Assembly: GCA_000310025.1 (NCBI GenBank)
Contig: FN649749.1
Location: forward strand, 3,744,058 to 3,793,506
Length of the DNA: 49,449 nucleotides
Reading direction: 5' to 3'
Source: Ectocarpus siliculosus
Taxonomy: Eukaryota > Sar > Phaeophyceae > Ectocarpales > Ectocarpaceae
The notes under the pieces were generated by a model. It ran no database searches. It saw nothing but the letters and a program-made list of their open reading frames with translations, and was not told the DNA's origin. The translations under genes and the position numbers were made by a program. This document shows positions 1 through 10,820 of the stretch, piece after piece. Position 1 is the stretch's first letter, and every line of letters begins with the position of its first letter.

Positions 1-1440
1 TACTGCAATCTCCTCGATCCCCCACTTCCATCTATGTTCTACTGGTTCCTCCCTGCCCTCGTTGCATACCATGACGGCACTCTTCGTAACGTTGGGAGAC
101 AATCTCCACTTATCAGTAAACTTCTTCGCCGCTTCAATTTGCAGTTGCAGTCCCTCAGGGGTGTCCGACATACCAACAAAATCATCCGCAAACAGCATTC
201 CTGACACCGAAGTTTCCGTGTCCCCTACTTTTACTCCCTTCCGGACTGCCTCTACGACTTCCAACAGATCGTTGATGAACACCTGGAACAGTGTTGGGGA
301 CAGCGTGCAACCTTGTGGGACCCCTTGCTCAATGTCGAAGAATTTAGACAGTTCTCCGTCTAGCATGACCGCGCTTTTCGTACACTCTGTCATCTTCTTC
401 AGCACCCTCCACATTTTCCCCTTGATCCCGTACTTGGACAATTGTTTCCACAGCCCATTTCTCCATACGGTATCGTATGCCTTTTTCACGTCCAGGAAGA
501 AGCAGTACGTCCGCTTTCCCGCCCTCTTTCTACCTTGGATGATTCTCCCTACCGTGAATGCGTGGTCTACGCACCCCCTCTTCTGTCGGAAACCTGCCTG
601 GCCCTCACTAATGCTACGTTTCTTCTCCAATACTCCCACTATCCTATCGTTCAGCAGCTTACAAAACACTTTTCCTACTGTGTTCAACAGTGTGATACCC
701 CTGTAGTTTCCTGGGTCAGTGTTGTCTCCTTTCTTAAACAAGTTCACAACCACTCCTTCCCTCCATCTACTTGGCGCATACTCGTTTTTCCACACCCAGT
801 TGTACAGCAGTACCATCAGCTGGATCATCCCCTTCCCCCCAAACTTCATGAACTCGTTTACTATCCCATCCGCCCCTGCTGCTTTGTGGCACTGCAGCTT
901 GTTCACACACGCCTCAACCTCGTCCTTAGTGAACTCCTTTTCTAGTTCTACGTTCCCAACGTCTGCCTTCGATGTCTCTTCTTCTTTCTGGGCCCATGCG
1001 TCCACCTCCTTCTTAAACACTTGGTCAAAATCTTCATTCTCCGAAGGCACTCCAAGTCTCTTGTAGTGTCCTGCTAGAACTTCCCTTTTTCCCTTCCCAC
1101 TGCTGACTAGTCCACCGTTCACACCTCGCAATGTTGCTACCCCTGTATCCCCCCCTTGCGCGGTCTTTTTTTCCATCCCACTAATCCCTTCCCACATCTG
1201 CTTGACGTTCCCCTCCAGGCCTCCGTTGGCCTTCTGCACTACTTCGTCCCAAATGCTCTTTTTCTTCTTTTTCACTAGTCCCTTCACCTGTTTCCTCTTG
1301 GCCCTGTACTTTTCCCAGCTCTCTTCAGACCCCTCACCCAGGTACTGCTTGAAGACTTCTCTACGTTCCCCTATTTCTTCTTTCAGCTCGTCATCCCACC
1401 ACTTAACCGATACCCCACATCGTACCACCTTCTTTCCCAC
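1..1440 (-). pseudogene. LINE reverse transcriptase domain, C-terminal end outside the window
   Basis: Open on the minus strand from about 1443 to the left edge in a different frame from the endonuclease. Landmarks in order: the linker, the HKAAGADGI motif, the NYRGITLL motif, block A (DVKKAYDTVW, about 463-492), block B (GVPQGCTLSP, about 296-325) and the catalytic FADD (181-192). These aspartates are the metal ligands of the polymerase. No stop is present in the visible 480 codons, so this domain is intact as far as it can be seen. It would be translated only if the upstream frame change were bypassed. Confidence 0.93.
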
Positions 1441-2411
1441 TACTCTCTCTCTGCCGTTGTGTTCACTATGGACTCCCATCCTTCAATCACTCTGTCCCCT
1501 GCTGCTTGTGCGTCTACCTTTCCGTCTTCGACGCTTCTCAGCAGTTTCCTGAAGGGTTCTACACTACCAGCCAATCCCTTCTGGAATTCATCGCGTGTCC
1601 CCTCGTCTCCCAAACGCTCTACTTTCCACCGGAACACTTTCCTCTTTTTCTTACTCTCCGTCTTTCTAGATCGGCCGATGTTTGCCCATATGAGGAAATG
1701 GTCGGTCGAACCTATATCTATCGCACTTACGTGCAGCTCCGGGACCTGTGTGCTCCCCCTATCTACCAGGATGTAGTCGAGGATCGAGTATTCATTGCAA
1801 ACTGCCCTCTGCCTGGTGAACTCCGGCTTATCGCTTTCCCTCCTACCGTTCAACACCATCAGCTCGTTGCTTCCCAAGAATTCAAGCATCCTCACTCCGT
1901 TGTCATTCACTTTGTCTTCTCCGTGCTGCCCGATCGCCTGTCCTCTACTGCAAGCTTTCCCTACTCTGGAGTTGAAATCGCCCACCATGACAACTTCTCC
2001 CTTCCTACTGAACCTCTGGACATCTTCCCCAATTTGTCCGAAGTTCTCCTACGCCTTGCTTGCGACTTTCTTCGACGACGGTGGGACGTCTACGTTCCCT
2101 AGAAACGAATCTTTCTCACCCCGCTCCCCAGGTATCTTAAGCCATAGGCTTTCCTCGACCGTTTTCACCACTACTTCCACCACGTCAAACAAGTGTTCCT
2201 TGACCAGGAATCCGACTCCCCCCTCCCCCCTTTTCTTCGGGTCTAAGCCCTTTCTTGCCTTCCCTACCCACCGGTACTTCCCTAGTTTGCTTACCACGTC
2301 CCCATCCTTCAGTTCCCACGTCTCTTGGATCCCCACTACATCCAGATCGCTTTGTTCTACTTGGTCCACTATTTCCAACCGCTTGCGCTCACTCCTTGCG
2401 AACCCGCACAC
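1440..2411 (-). pseudogene. LINE AP-endonuclease domain, interrupted by a TAG stop
   Basis: Exonuclease-endonuclease-phosphatase fold, used by LINEs to nick target DNA. Visible landmarks are the QETW motif near the N terminus, the GDFN motif (1971-1982) and TDHF near the C terminus (1695-1706). The reading frame from 2411 meets TAG at 2049-2051, then continues in the same frame with family-like sequence into VMVGDFNS, so this is a point nonsense change and not a deletion. The frame ends at a second TAG (1440-1442), where a short GA run precedes the reverse transcriptase frame. A two-base gain or one-base loss in that run explains the shift. The first Met (2411) may not be the original start because sequence upstream of it is poly-C. 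Confidence 0.88.
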
Positions 2412-3032
2412 GTGAGGGGGGGGGGGGGGCCCCCAGCACTGTACTCCCCAGAATTAAAAACCAACATAACTTAACTAGAAGTTAGTAGCCCATGACAGCT
2501 TGCTATATTTATACGAAGTAACAATCTTCCGGCGCCGAATGTACACACCATTAACTATTATCTCAAACCTTCATCCAACAACTACTACGTGGTAAAAAGG
2601 TCCTTGTGCACTTATGCGTGCCGTTAACACCAGCACACGCAAGCACACGCAATGGAGAGGGAGAAAGCCAAAGCCTGTACAAACATGTACCACGAAAAAA
2701 GCAAAACTTTTTTCGTCCCCCTCTCGGGGGGGGGGGGAGGGGGGGGGGGGGAAGGGAATTGTGCCGGAAAAACTTTTTTTTGGGCCCTTGGGAGGGGCAG
2801 GATTATAACCCCCGAGTGCCAAGTACATGTATCCAAGCAAAAAGAAAAAACCGCTGCTGGGACGAGCCTTTTGCGGGGACGTGGGTGCGCGTACTCCGCG
2901 GGTTCCGGTTCCTTGATGGCGCGTTGCTGGCGTTACTGTACCCTGCCAACCGACGAATATTTACCCGCGCGCCTGTGTGTGTATGCCGCGCGTATATATA
3001 TATATATATATATATTTGTTCTTGTTTGTCAG
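2412..3032. other. Gene-free stretch between LINE and first visible exchanger exon
   Basis: No coding signal was found on either strand. It holds a poly-G tract at 2414-2432, a second G-rich run at about 2728-2752, several A/T homopolymers and a (TA)n tract at about 2993-3015. The TA tract lies just upstream of a good splice acceptor (AG at 3031-3032). It is best read as the rest of an exchanger intron. Confidence 0.6.
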
Positions 3033-6000
3033 CCATCTCGACGGTTACCCTCGTCGTTGGCAGCGTGGTGTACATCAAGCCAACAGGGGTTCCCCCAGTA
3101 CCGTTCGCGCGGGACGTGGTGTTCCTGGTGTTGGCGCTGGTGCTCGTCGTCATCTCGGACTGCTTCGGCGAAATATCGGTGAGGTCTTGGCGAGGGTGCC
3201 TGAATGAATGAATTTTGTCGCCGGGTTACCATGGTGCGGTCGTAGCTGGGTTGTGTCAGAGGTTTCTACGGTATTGTAGTTGTCCCGCTACAATACCGGT
3301 TGCCCGTTAAAACGCCGGTGAAATCGTGTGGCACTCGTGGAATATTCACATTGTTTTGTACTCTAAATAGTGCCGGTTGCCCGCTATTTTTCCGGTTCAA
3401 GGGGCTGGCACCTACGGTATACCGTACCGGCATTATACCGGGACCACTACTGCTGTATGGTATGTAGTTTCACGGAAGGTTTTGGGTGTTGCGAAGGTTG
3501 GTTGTGAGGTTGTTGTACAGTTCGGCTCCTCCCTATGATGTTTGTTCCCCGGATCGTGAGTTTCTTTTGGGCTGTACGGATGATTGGTGCTGTCGCCGTC
3601 TCGGCGTATTGTACACATCGAACATCTGGGCGACATTTTTTCCTGCTTGGAGGTTGGGTTTTGTGTAGCTCTGAAGTGCCCATGCCTGTGAGTTCGAGGT
3701 GTTGTACGTGTCGGGTGCCAAGCCAGCGGAGCGTTGAGAGGGCCCGTACCTACCACCAGTAGAATGAATGGCGGAACACACAAGAAGGGTGGTAGCTGCT
3801 CAACACCGCCGTGCGCTTGCATGCTCATGGTTGGGCATTGTCATGGCCGAAACTACACGTCCCCCCCGCTGCAGAAAACAAAGTTTTCAGTGTATCACGT
3901 CAACACTTTGCGGAGCGAAGTGCGCCGCAGGAGCATAACAGACGCTTAAACGTGTTCCCTGGTCCCCCCCGCCCCCCGCCCCCGCCGCCGCCGCTTACAT
4001 ATTGGACACCACAATCCACTCCTTTCCCGCTGTCAGCTGTGGTTGGCTGCTTGCTACCTGGCCTTGTACGGAGTGTACGTAACGATGGTGCTAAAGGGGC
4101 GGAAGGGGGAGGAATCATCAAGAGGGGATGCTAACCCGAGGCAGGACGGGGAGGGGGGTGGTGTCGGGGAAGACGACCATGCCGTAGATGCGCGGTGGAT
4201 GTGAGTCCACTCGATGGTGCCGTAGTGTTTTTGTCGATGTTTCTTACTTGTCCCCAAGACTGCTGCTCCTGGGTTCATTGAAAGGAGGACATCCCGTTTC
4301 TCTGTTTCATTCCGAGATCGTGGCGTGGCTCGACAAGCGTCCGCCCGATGTACTCCGATTCTCGCTCCCTCTCTTCTCTCCCTTTCAACTCGCGAAACTT
4401 AATGGTACGGAGCATCCTTTTTCCCGTCTGCCCGACTACCATGCCAGAGGGGTTGGGTCTTGGCCCCTGTCAAGCGCAGAGAAGGAGCGTGCCCCCAGGA
4501 GGCCGAATCCATCCAATCCGGATTTCCACTTCAGCAAGGGGGGAGGGAATGGCGCTGAAGGCGGTACCGTGACCGTGAGCGGGGACGACGGCGGTGGGCA
4601 TGGTAGCGTACCCAATTCCTGCAAAACTCCCCCCAATGGCGTCAATGGAGGCCGCGGCTCAAGCGGCCACGGCAGCAATCGGCGGGGACACTCGTTCGAC
4701 TCGGCGGAGAAGGGGCTGGGTGGGCGCCCCGCCGCTGCGCGGGACGACTTTTCGGCCAGAGGGAACAGCGTCAAGCACGACTACTTCGGCGGGGAGGGCG
4801 TGGGGGAAGAGGGGCGATCGCTTTTGGGCGGCGGCGGCGACGGAGTGGGGTCGGGTGGTGAGAGTTGGGGGCTTGACGGAGAGGCGGAGGAGAACGTTTT
4901 CGCCATGGTTCCCGGCAGCACGGCGTCGATGTTCTCAGAGGTGAGGTTTGGAAGGAGGGAGCGGGGGGGGGGTGAGGGACGTGGTAGAGCAGCACATACC
5001 GGCTACGGTTTTACGAGAGGGTCGGTATGTGATTTTTTTCTGTGCTATGTTGGACTTGTAGTACTTTACTTCTGTTGCGGTGAAGAGAGGAGGGGACGGG
5101 GTGCAGGAGCGGCTGCGGGTGTATGTGTAAGAGGGTCGGGATAAGCTAAAATTGTTTCTTTCTATACGTACTATATTATATTCGTAGAAGTGCTGTACTG
5201 TTGTTGTGGTCAGGAGAGGAGAGGTCAAGGGACAAGAGACGGGGTAAAGCAATAGCGTCTGCGGAGAGGGTTGAGATAAGCAACAATCTTTGTCCGAATT
5301 ATTTCTTCTTGATCTACTGCTGTAGTTCTCATGGCCGGGGCAAGCCGCGTTAGCCATCTCTCTCTTTCTTCAAATCTTAACAATCCCTTATCTTATCCCC
5401 CCTGTCTTGTCAAATGTAGCGTTGGACGTTCGACAGACGACGTTTGTATCATGTGGATTTCCTTGTCGAATGGCGTCCCACTGCAGTCAGTTTTTTTCGA
5501 CCACTTTGGCGCACTGCCGTTTCTTCAAGAAGATTGTATGTTATTTTTTTATCCCTTCTTCACCTCTTTTCGAAGCATGGCGGCGAGCCCTTGCGGACCC
5601 CTCTTGCGATGGACGCCTGGTGCGGGAAAGCCGCACTGCTGTGAGTACTAAATAGAGCGATCCATGAACAGGGCCAACCAACGGTCCAGAGAGACTCTTT
5701 CAACAGCCAGCGAGTAAGAGAGCGCACCCCCTCCCACCCCTTGTGGTACAATAGGCACCCATCCTCGAAAATAACACCCCACCCGTCCTTCCTCGAAAGC
5801 AACCCCCCACCCGTCCTTTCCTGCAAAACAACCCCCCCCACACTTCTTTCCTGAAATCCCCCCCCCCCCCCCCCCTCTCTCGCGGTACCAACAGGAGGAC
5901 GACTCCGCGGCTAGCTGGCTGGCCCAGCGTCAGCGGCAGGGACGCAGTACTCCCTGGCGCATCGCCTCCTCCGAGTACGGGGCGAGCGAAGACATGAGCA

Positions 6001-9000
6001 TTCCCCTCTTGCAGGATAAGAGTTGGCAGAACGGTTCGCGGAATGGCGGTGGTCGTGGGATTGGTTCTGGGGGTGGCCCCGTGGGTGCGACCGAGGGGGA
6101 CGGGGGGGGACCGGGGTCGTCATCCCTTCTCGGGCGAAGGTGGGAAAGCGGATTTTTGTTGCTGCACCCCAACCTCTTGGCTGCCGTGTTGTTTGTTGCT
6201 GCAGTACTTTGCTTCCCCGTGGCCGTCTAATTTTATGTTGTATTGCATGTGCGCTGCCGTGCTGCTTGTTGTAGCGGCTGTACCAATACGAGGTGTTTCG
6301 TGTTTCGTGTTTCGTGTTTCGTTGTGTTGGTGCTCTGAGTGTTGCCCTTGAGTCTAACCCTTTGCGCTCAGGGTGTCGTGGGGGGCTTGAAGCCTCGAGT
6401 GCAGTTTGCCGTGAGAGTCAGGGCTATCTTGCACTTTGTGGTTCTCGACAACGGATCCCTGTCTCCTGGTATCCCTCTCTCCCCTGCCCCTCTCTCTGGA
6501 CGTGCTGTTTTTATGGCATGACGGCAGATTTGAGCACACCTGGGCCACAATTCAGTGGAAGCAGTGGAGGCTGCGACGGCGTGTTCGGCGTGGGCTGGAC
6601 AACAGCTACGTCGCCAATCTGCCCTGGTACCGCCGGGTGTTTTGGGCCTTGGAGTTGCCGTTCATCCTGGTTAGGAACGCTACGATACCTCCGGTAGAGG
6701 CGGACTCGTGGTCTCAAGCACAAGCAGCGGTGCGTCCACCGCGCAATCCCGTCCCGAATCATAGTACCCCCCCCCCCCCCGTCCTTGTTACCTTTGAGGG
6801 GCTGCCGACAAATGGCGAGGACGAAAACCTTCCTGGCTGTCTTTGAAACCTTTCAGTTTCTCCCCCGGAATATATCTATTTTACCCCTCCTCCCTGAGCA
6901 CTTTCTTCCATCCCATTTTGACAAGCCTACCGTAGGTGACACAAGATACCACGCCCCCTGGACCGATTTTGAAAGCTCGACTTCTCCACGACAAAGGGGA
7001 TGCCAATAATCAAACGAGACGGTTGCAACGCCTTCCGCCATTTTCGGCACCTCCACTGTTTGTGGTATCTTGGAAGACTGATCGTTATTCGAAAATTGGC
7101 CGAGGGTGTGGTATCTTGTGTCATCTGCGGCGCGCCTCTTCTATCGCTCCGGGATTCCTTTCATGGCCTGAAATGCTTTGTCCACATGTCGATATCAATG
7201 GTAAGGTTCCCTTTTTGCTGCCGCGTGATCCTGCGTGCCGCCCCCGCCTCTTTCCCCGTACTGCCAATCAAATTCACGCCCGTAGAGTTGTGTCTCTTTT
7301 ACTCTTATCCTGATGCGTCCCACTGCAGGGCCTTCATTTCTTCTTTATCCCCGTTCCCTATACACTCTTCAGATAAGCACGGCGCTGGCGCCGACCCTGG
7401 TCGCGTGGGCTTTCGGCGCGTGGGGGACCGATATTTTGTGGGGTTTGACGTGCGGCTGGGTGGCCTTGCTGGGGGGGTTGCCAGCAGGGGTGGCGGTTTG
7501 GCTGACGACTCACAAGCGGAGGATGCCTGAGGAGAGATGGTACCGGCTGTCGCTGGCCCTCTTGTCGTTCCTGTCGTGCGTGGCCTGGATCTACTACTTC
7601 GCGGATCTGGCCGTGACGTTGATTGACGTGAGTGCAGTGCGTCTTGAGAGCGAGAGAGAGGGAGAGGGAGAGGGAGAGAGACAGAAAGAGACAGCGAGAG
7701 AGACAGAGAGAGGGAGAGGGAGAGAAAGAGACAAACAGACAGAGGGAGACTGACATAGAGACAGAGACAGAGGGAAACTACTAGAGAGATAGACGGTTCT
7801 TTTTCTTCACGCGCGCTAATACGAATTTCATTGCATTAAACCCTTCCTTGTTTTAGACAGGTACAGCACAACAGTACAACAGAAACACCGTAAACGTCAT
7901 GGCGATGTATATTCGACCCAAGTTCCCCGTCTGGGTTCTCGTCCTGAATAACTTCGAATGGCATGCCTCTTTAACTTGGTGTCTCGATCTCCGATCCCCC
8001 CACCCCCCATCTTACGCAATCCCATCCACCGTGCCTCCCTGTTCGGGACCGTTTTTCACCGAGATAGGAAATCGGTACCGCAACGGGCATACCGGGGAGC
8101 ATCCTTGGGTTGACGCTTCTCGCCTGGGGGAACTCAACGGGGGATCTGGTGACGAACCTGGCCGTAGCAAAAGCCGGGTTTCCGGGTATGGCTATAGCTG
8201 GCTCCTACGGCGGTCCGCTCTTCAACGTCCTCCTGGGCGTTGGCATGCCCATGTTTTACAGCTCAGCGAGGTTAGTGACACTGGTGTTAAAACTGTTCCT
8301 GCGTTTTTTTTTTCTTCATGGCGAAAGTGACCTATCCTTGGTTGTTTTTTTATAGTTGTTGGGGTTCCCGAAACGATGATACTGTACACGACTTGCCTTA
8401 CTCCTGTGTGACGACCCGGGTTGGCGCGTCGAAAAGTGCGGGACACCCGCTTCACCTACAGAAAACAAATGTGCACCGAACGGTGTGTATTGTGTACAGC
8501 CTGGCGTCAGATTGGATGGGACGAATACGCGGACGTAGATGTTGCTCTTCGGCTTGCTTCCCTTGCCCTTGTCGTTGTCCTTGTCCTTGTCTTTGCCGAT
8601 GTCTCGATCACGCACGTACCGTATAGTGAGCCCATACGGTAGGTTAAAACACGTACTGTAGTAGCCATTGCCACCCCCCCACGTTTCCAACGAGTTATTT
8701 GGACACCCCCCCGCTCGCCCCTACAATGCTCCGTCCTCTCAAGGACGCGTGGTCAACGGTCTTACCTCTAAGGCACGCAAAACATAAGAGTACACCCCTT
8801 CCCAACACAACAACACACGACAGATACTACCCGGACTCTGCGGTGTTCGAGCTAGACTCTTCCACCCTCTTTACCGTGGTCATGGTCATCTTCGTCCTGC
8901 TGGGCACGCTCCCCGTGGTTGCGCGGTCCGGCTACCACTTCCCCCCGAAGGCTCCCGTTGCCCTGCTCGGTGCGTACGCTGTGTACATGATCGGCGCGGT

Positions 9001-9031
9001 GTGGTTGACTGTGACCTTCAAGGCATATTGA
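3033..9031 (+). CDS. Cation/Ca2+ exchanger (CCX/NCLX type), 3' eight exons
   Basis: Membrane exchanger of the Ca2+/cation antiporter superfamily, exporting or sequestering Ca2+ against Na+ or another cation. Exons: 3033-3178, 4037-4200, 4448-4940, 5895-6139, 6528-6729, 7373-7627, 8068-8270, 8824-9031; all phases agree, giving 637 residues in the window. The alpha-2 repeat (exon 8068-8270) has the motif GLTLLAWGNSTGDLVTN and later GGPLFN, which fits CCX/NCLX and not classical NCX. Exon 3033-3178 carries the helix pair that normally follows alpha-1, ending FARDVVFLVLALVLVV. A long low-complexity Gly/Ser-rich cytoplasmic loop (exons 3-4 and part of 5) separates the halves. The last exon encodes two or three helices and ends TFKAY. 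The alpha-1 repeat and start codon are not in the window. The acceptor at 4448 could instead be 4499. Confidence 0.87.
5752..5865. repeat. C-rich minisatellite in exchanger intron
   Basis: About three and a half imperfect copies of a roughly 35-base unit (core CACCCGTCCTTCCT) followed by a poly-C run before the exon at 5895. It supplies an extended pyrimidine tract ahead of that splice acceptor. Confidence 0.7.
6930..7130. mobile_element. Foldback/MITE-like element, copy 1 (201 bp)
   Basis: The left end begins CCGTAGGTGACACAAGATAC. The right end, read on the other strand, begins CCGCAGATGACACAAGATAC. The two arms stay similar for about 45 bases through the C-rich part and into a short A/T-rich part. 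No coding capacity. It lies in the exchanger intron between exons 6528-6729 and 7373-7627. The same terminal sequence occurs at 35503-36029. A TA precedes the left end; a matching TA is not seen on the right. Confidence 0.72.
7645..7790 (+). repeat. GA-rich simple repeat
   Basis: Purine tract built from GAGAGG, GAGACA and similar units, just downstream of the splice donor at 7628. It is intronic and low-complexity. Confidence 0.85.
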
Positions 9032-10143
9032 CGCATAGTGGACGTTCCCAGGGGGTGAAGAGCAACTTCCCTTGGGCCTGCAAGGGGTGATGATGTACGA
9101 TGTACGCGCAACGCTACATCGCTTTCGTGTGAGCGCAGATTTCTGCGCGATTTTTGAGAGGGGGTTGTAGGGCAGCTGAGGCATCGCGTCCGCAGGTTGC
9201 ACAGCGGCACCTACAGTGTACCTACAGTCCTCTGAGTGACTGGATGGGCGAAGCGGCGGAGAGCATTCCGCGTGGCCTGAGCTTTCCCGAAAATGACTCC
9301 CGTGTATGTGGCTTCCGTAATGGTCCGTCTAAGTGCGCTTTTTCATGGTGGGGAAAGGAAGCCAAGGGTTCGTCAGCGTGCGAGCTCGGCCAGTGGGTCG
9401 GACGGAAGGGGTCAAGAGCAGACCTTTACAGATTGTGTGCTGTTTTCGGAGGAGTTATGCGTCTTACGTGGGCGAGATGTCAGACGTGACACACAGAGGC
9501 CTCGCAGACCGCCGTTTCATTGTCCTATACAGCTGCACTCTTGTTGCTAGAGCCGAGAGAGGGAGCCATGTAGTTGGCTTGCTTGTAGAGCGGGCGTTAC
9601 GTCACGACCTCGATATGCTGTGTTCCAGCTACACGCGCGTCTTGAACGGGTACGGGTAAAAAACCAGCCAGTCAGCCAATTCATGGTGGACGATTGGTCC
9701 GCACTCGCTTGCGCTTGTTGCATGAGTAACTTTTGTCCAGTGGAGCTCGATGTGTCCAGTCGAAGAGGCTGCTTCAACAGATCTGTGTGTAGTGCACGTC
9801 AGTTGTGTGTTTGCTTGGAGACTACTACTGTAGGCTAACTTCACAAGGTGGAGAGATGACCAGTCGACTTACATGCGTCTACACGGGACGAAGGAGCCTT
9901 TGTTACAGGGGGTTGCATTGACTACTACACGGGAGATGGATTACACTCAGGATTAAGCCAGCGAAATGCGTGTTGAGGACGACTCTCCGTGGGGAGGAGA
10001 GGGTGTCAGTTGAGTTATGGCAGGACGTGGAGCAGGGTACAGCAGTGCGTGTTGGATGGACGTATGACCATATTCCGGCGCGGAGTGGGGGCGAGAGTCT
10101 GACCTTGGAGATCATGGCGGAGTAGAACACAGAATAGGCCCTG

Positions 10144-10355
10144 CCCATTCAAGTTTCTTGTTCGTTTTCGGCAGGAAAAGACATAACTCTTGCTGAACCT
10201 TGCATGCTTGCTTTGGTAGGGATGGGCAGAGAAACAGCGTAGCCGCCCGGCCTATCGAAGTTTCTTGCTTGTTTTGGGCAGGAACAGGCGTAACTCTTGG
10301 AACCTCAGATGCTTATTTTAGTAGGGATAGGTGGAGAAATGGCGTATCAGGTGCG
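10144..10355. repeat. Diverged tandem duplication, two units of about 105 bp
   Basis: Both units share AAGTTTCTTG, a GGCAGGAA block, TAACTCTTG, a TTGGTAGGGAT-like block and a GAGAAA.GGCGTA block in the same order. Unit 1 starts near 10144, unit 2 near 10251. Non-coding. Confidence 0.75.
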
Positions 10356-10783
10356 AACCCGGCGGTGGATACAATGTACACTCCGGGGACAGGTACGATA
10401 GGGACGATAGAAGCAAGCGAGTATATGTCTTGAGTGGTGACAACTGATTTTTGTTGCTTACTTTCGTTGTTCTTGGCCCCGCTTGTCGAGCGGGAGCGTT
10501 GGGCTCTGTGCATCGATCCTTTCATATCTTTTTGTCCGGCATGCCATGGGCTACGCCGCGTGACTGCTGTTGTAGTTTGCTTACGTTTATGAGTCGGTAT
10601 TTTCTCTAGATTTTGGGTTTAAATCTCTCTGTAGTGAGCAAGAAGGCATTTTCGGGGTGAAAAATGGAGTATTATACATGTAGTCAGTCGCGGATAAGCA
10701 CAATGAGGACAGTAGCTGCTGAGCCCTTCTCGCGTTCATAGTGGATCAGAATGCAAGCACCGCAGGGAGACGGAGAAAAAAAT

Positions 10784-10820
10784 ACTTGGAAGTACTACTA
10801 CAGCTGTAGTTATTCCAAGT
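10784..10820. other. Short hairpin centred on palindrome CTACAGCTGTAG
   Basis: The arms ACTTGGAA (10784-10791) and TTCCAAGT (10813-10820) flank a perfect 12-base palindrome at about 10797-10809, so the whole segment can fold back with few mismatches. No function is visible. Confidence 0.6.

Larger units (their letters stand above)
1..2411 (-). mobile_element. LINE (non-LTR) retrotransposon, partial, antisense to the exchanger gene
   Basis: Read on the minus strand from about 2411 down to the window edge, the sequence encodes an AP-type endonuclease followed by a reverse transcriptase, the order of APE-type LINEs. The 3' end lies left of the window. The 5' side stops at a poly-G/poly-C run (about 2414-2432), with no clear 5' leader or target-site duplication. 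The coding sequence carries one in-frame TAG and one frame change but is otherwise open over about 800 codons, so the insertion is fairly young yet no longer intact. It probably sits in an intron of the exchanger gene, whose visible exons begin at 3033. The clade is not certain; a Jockey/I-like group is possible. Confidence 0.92.

Noticed and set aside
5576-5640. Candidate 65-bp exon of the exchanger with good AG and GTGAGT borders
   Set aside because: Including it puts the next exon (5895-6139) out of frame and leads to an early stop, while skipping it joins exons 3 and 4 in phase (MFSE|EDDS). It could at most be a rare alternative exon.
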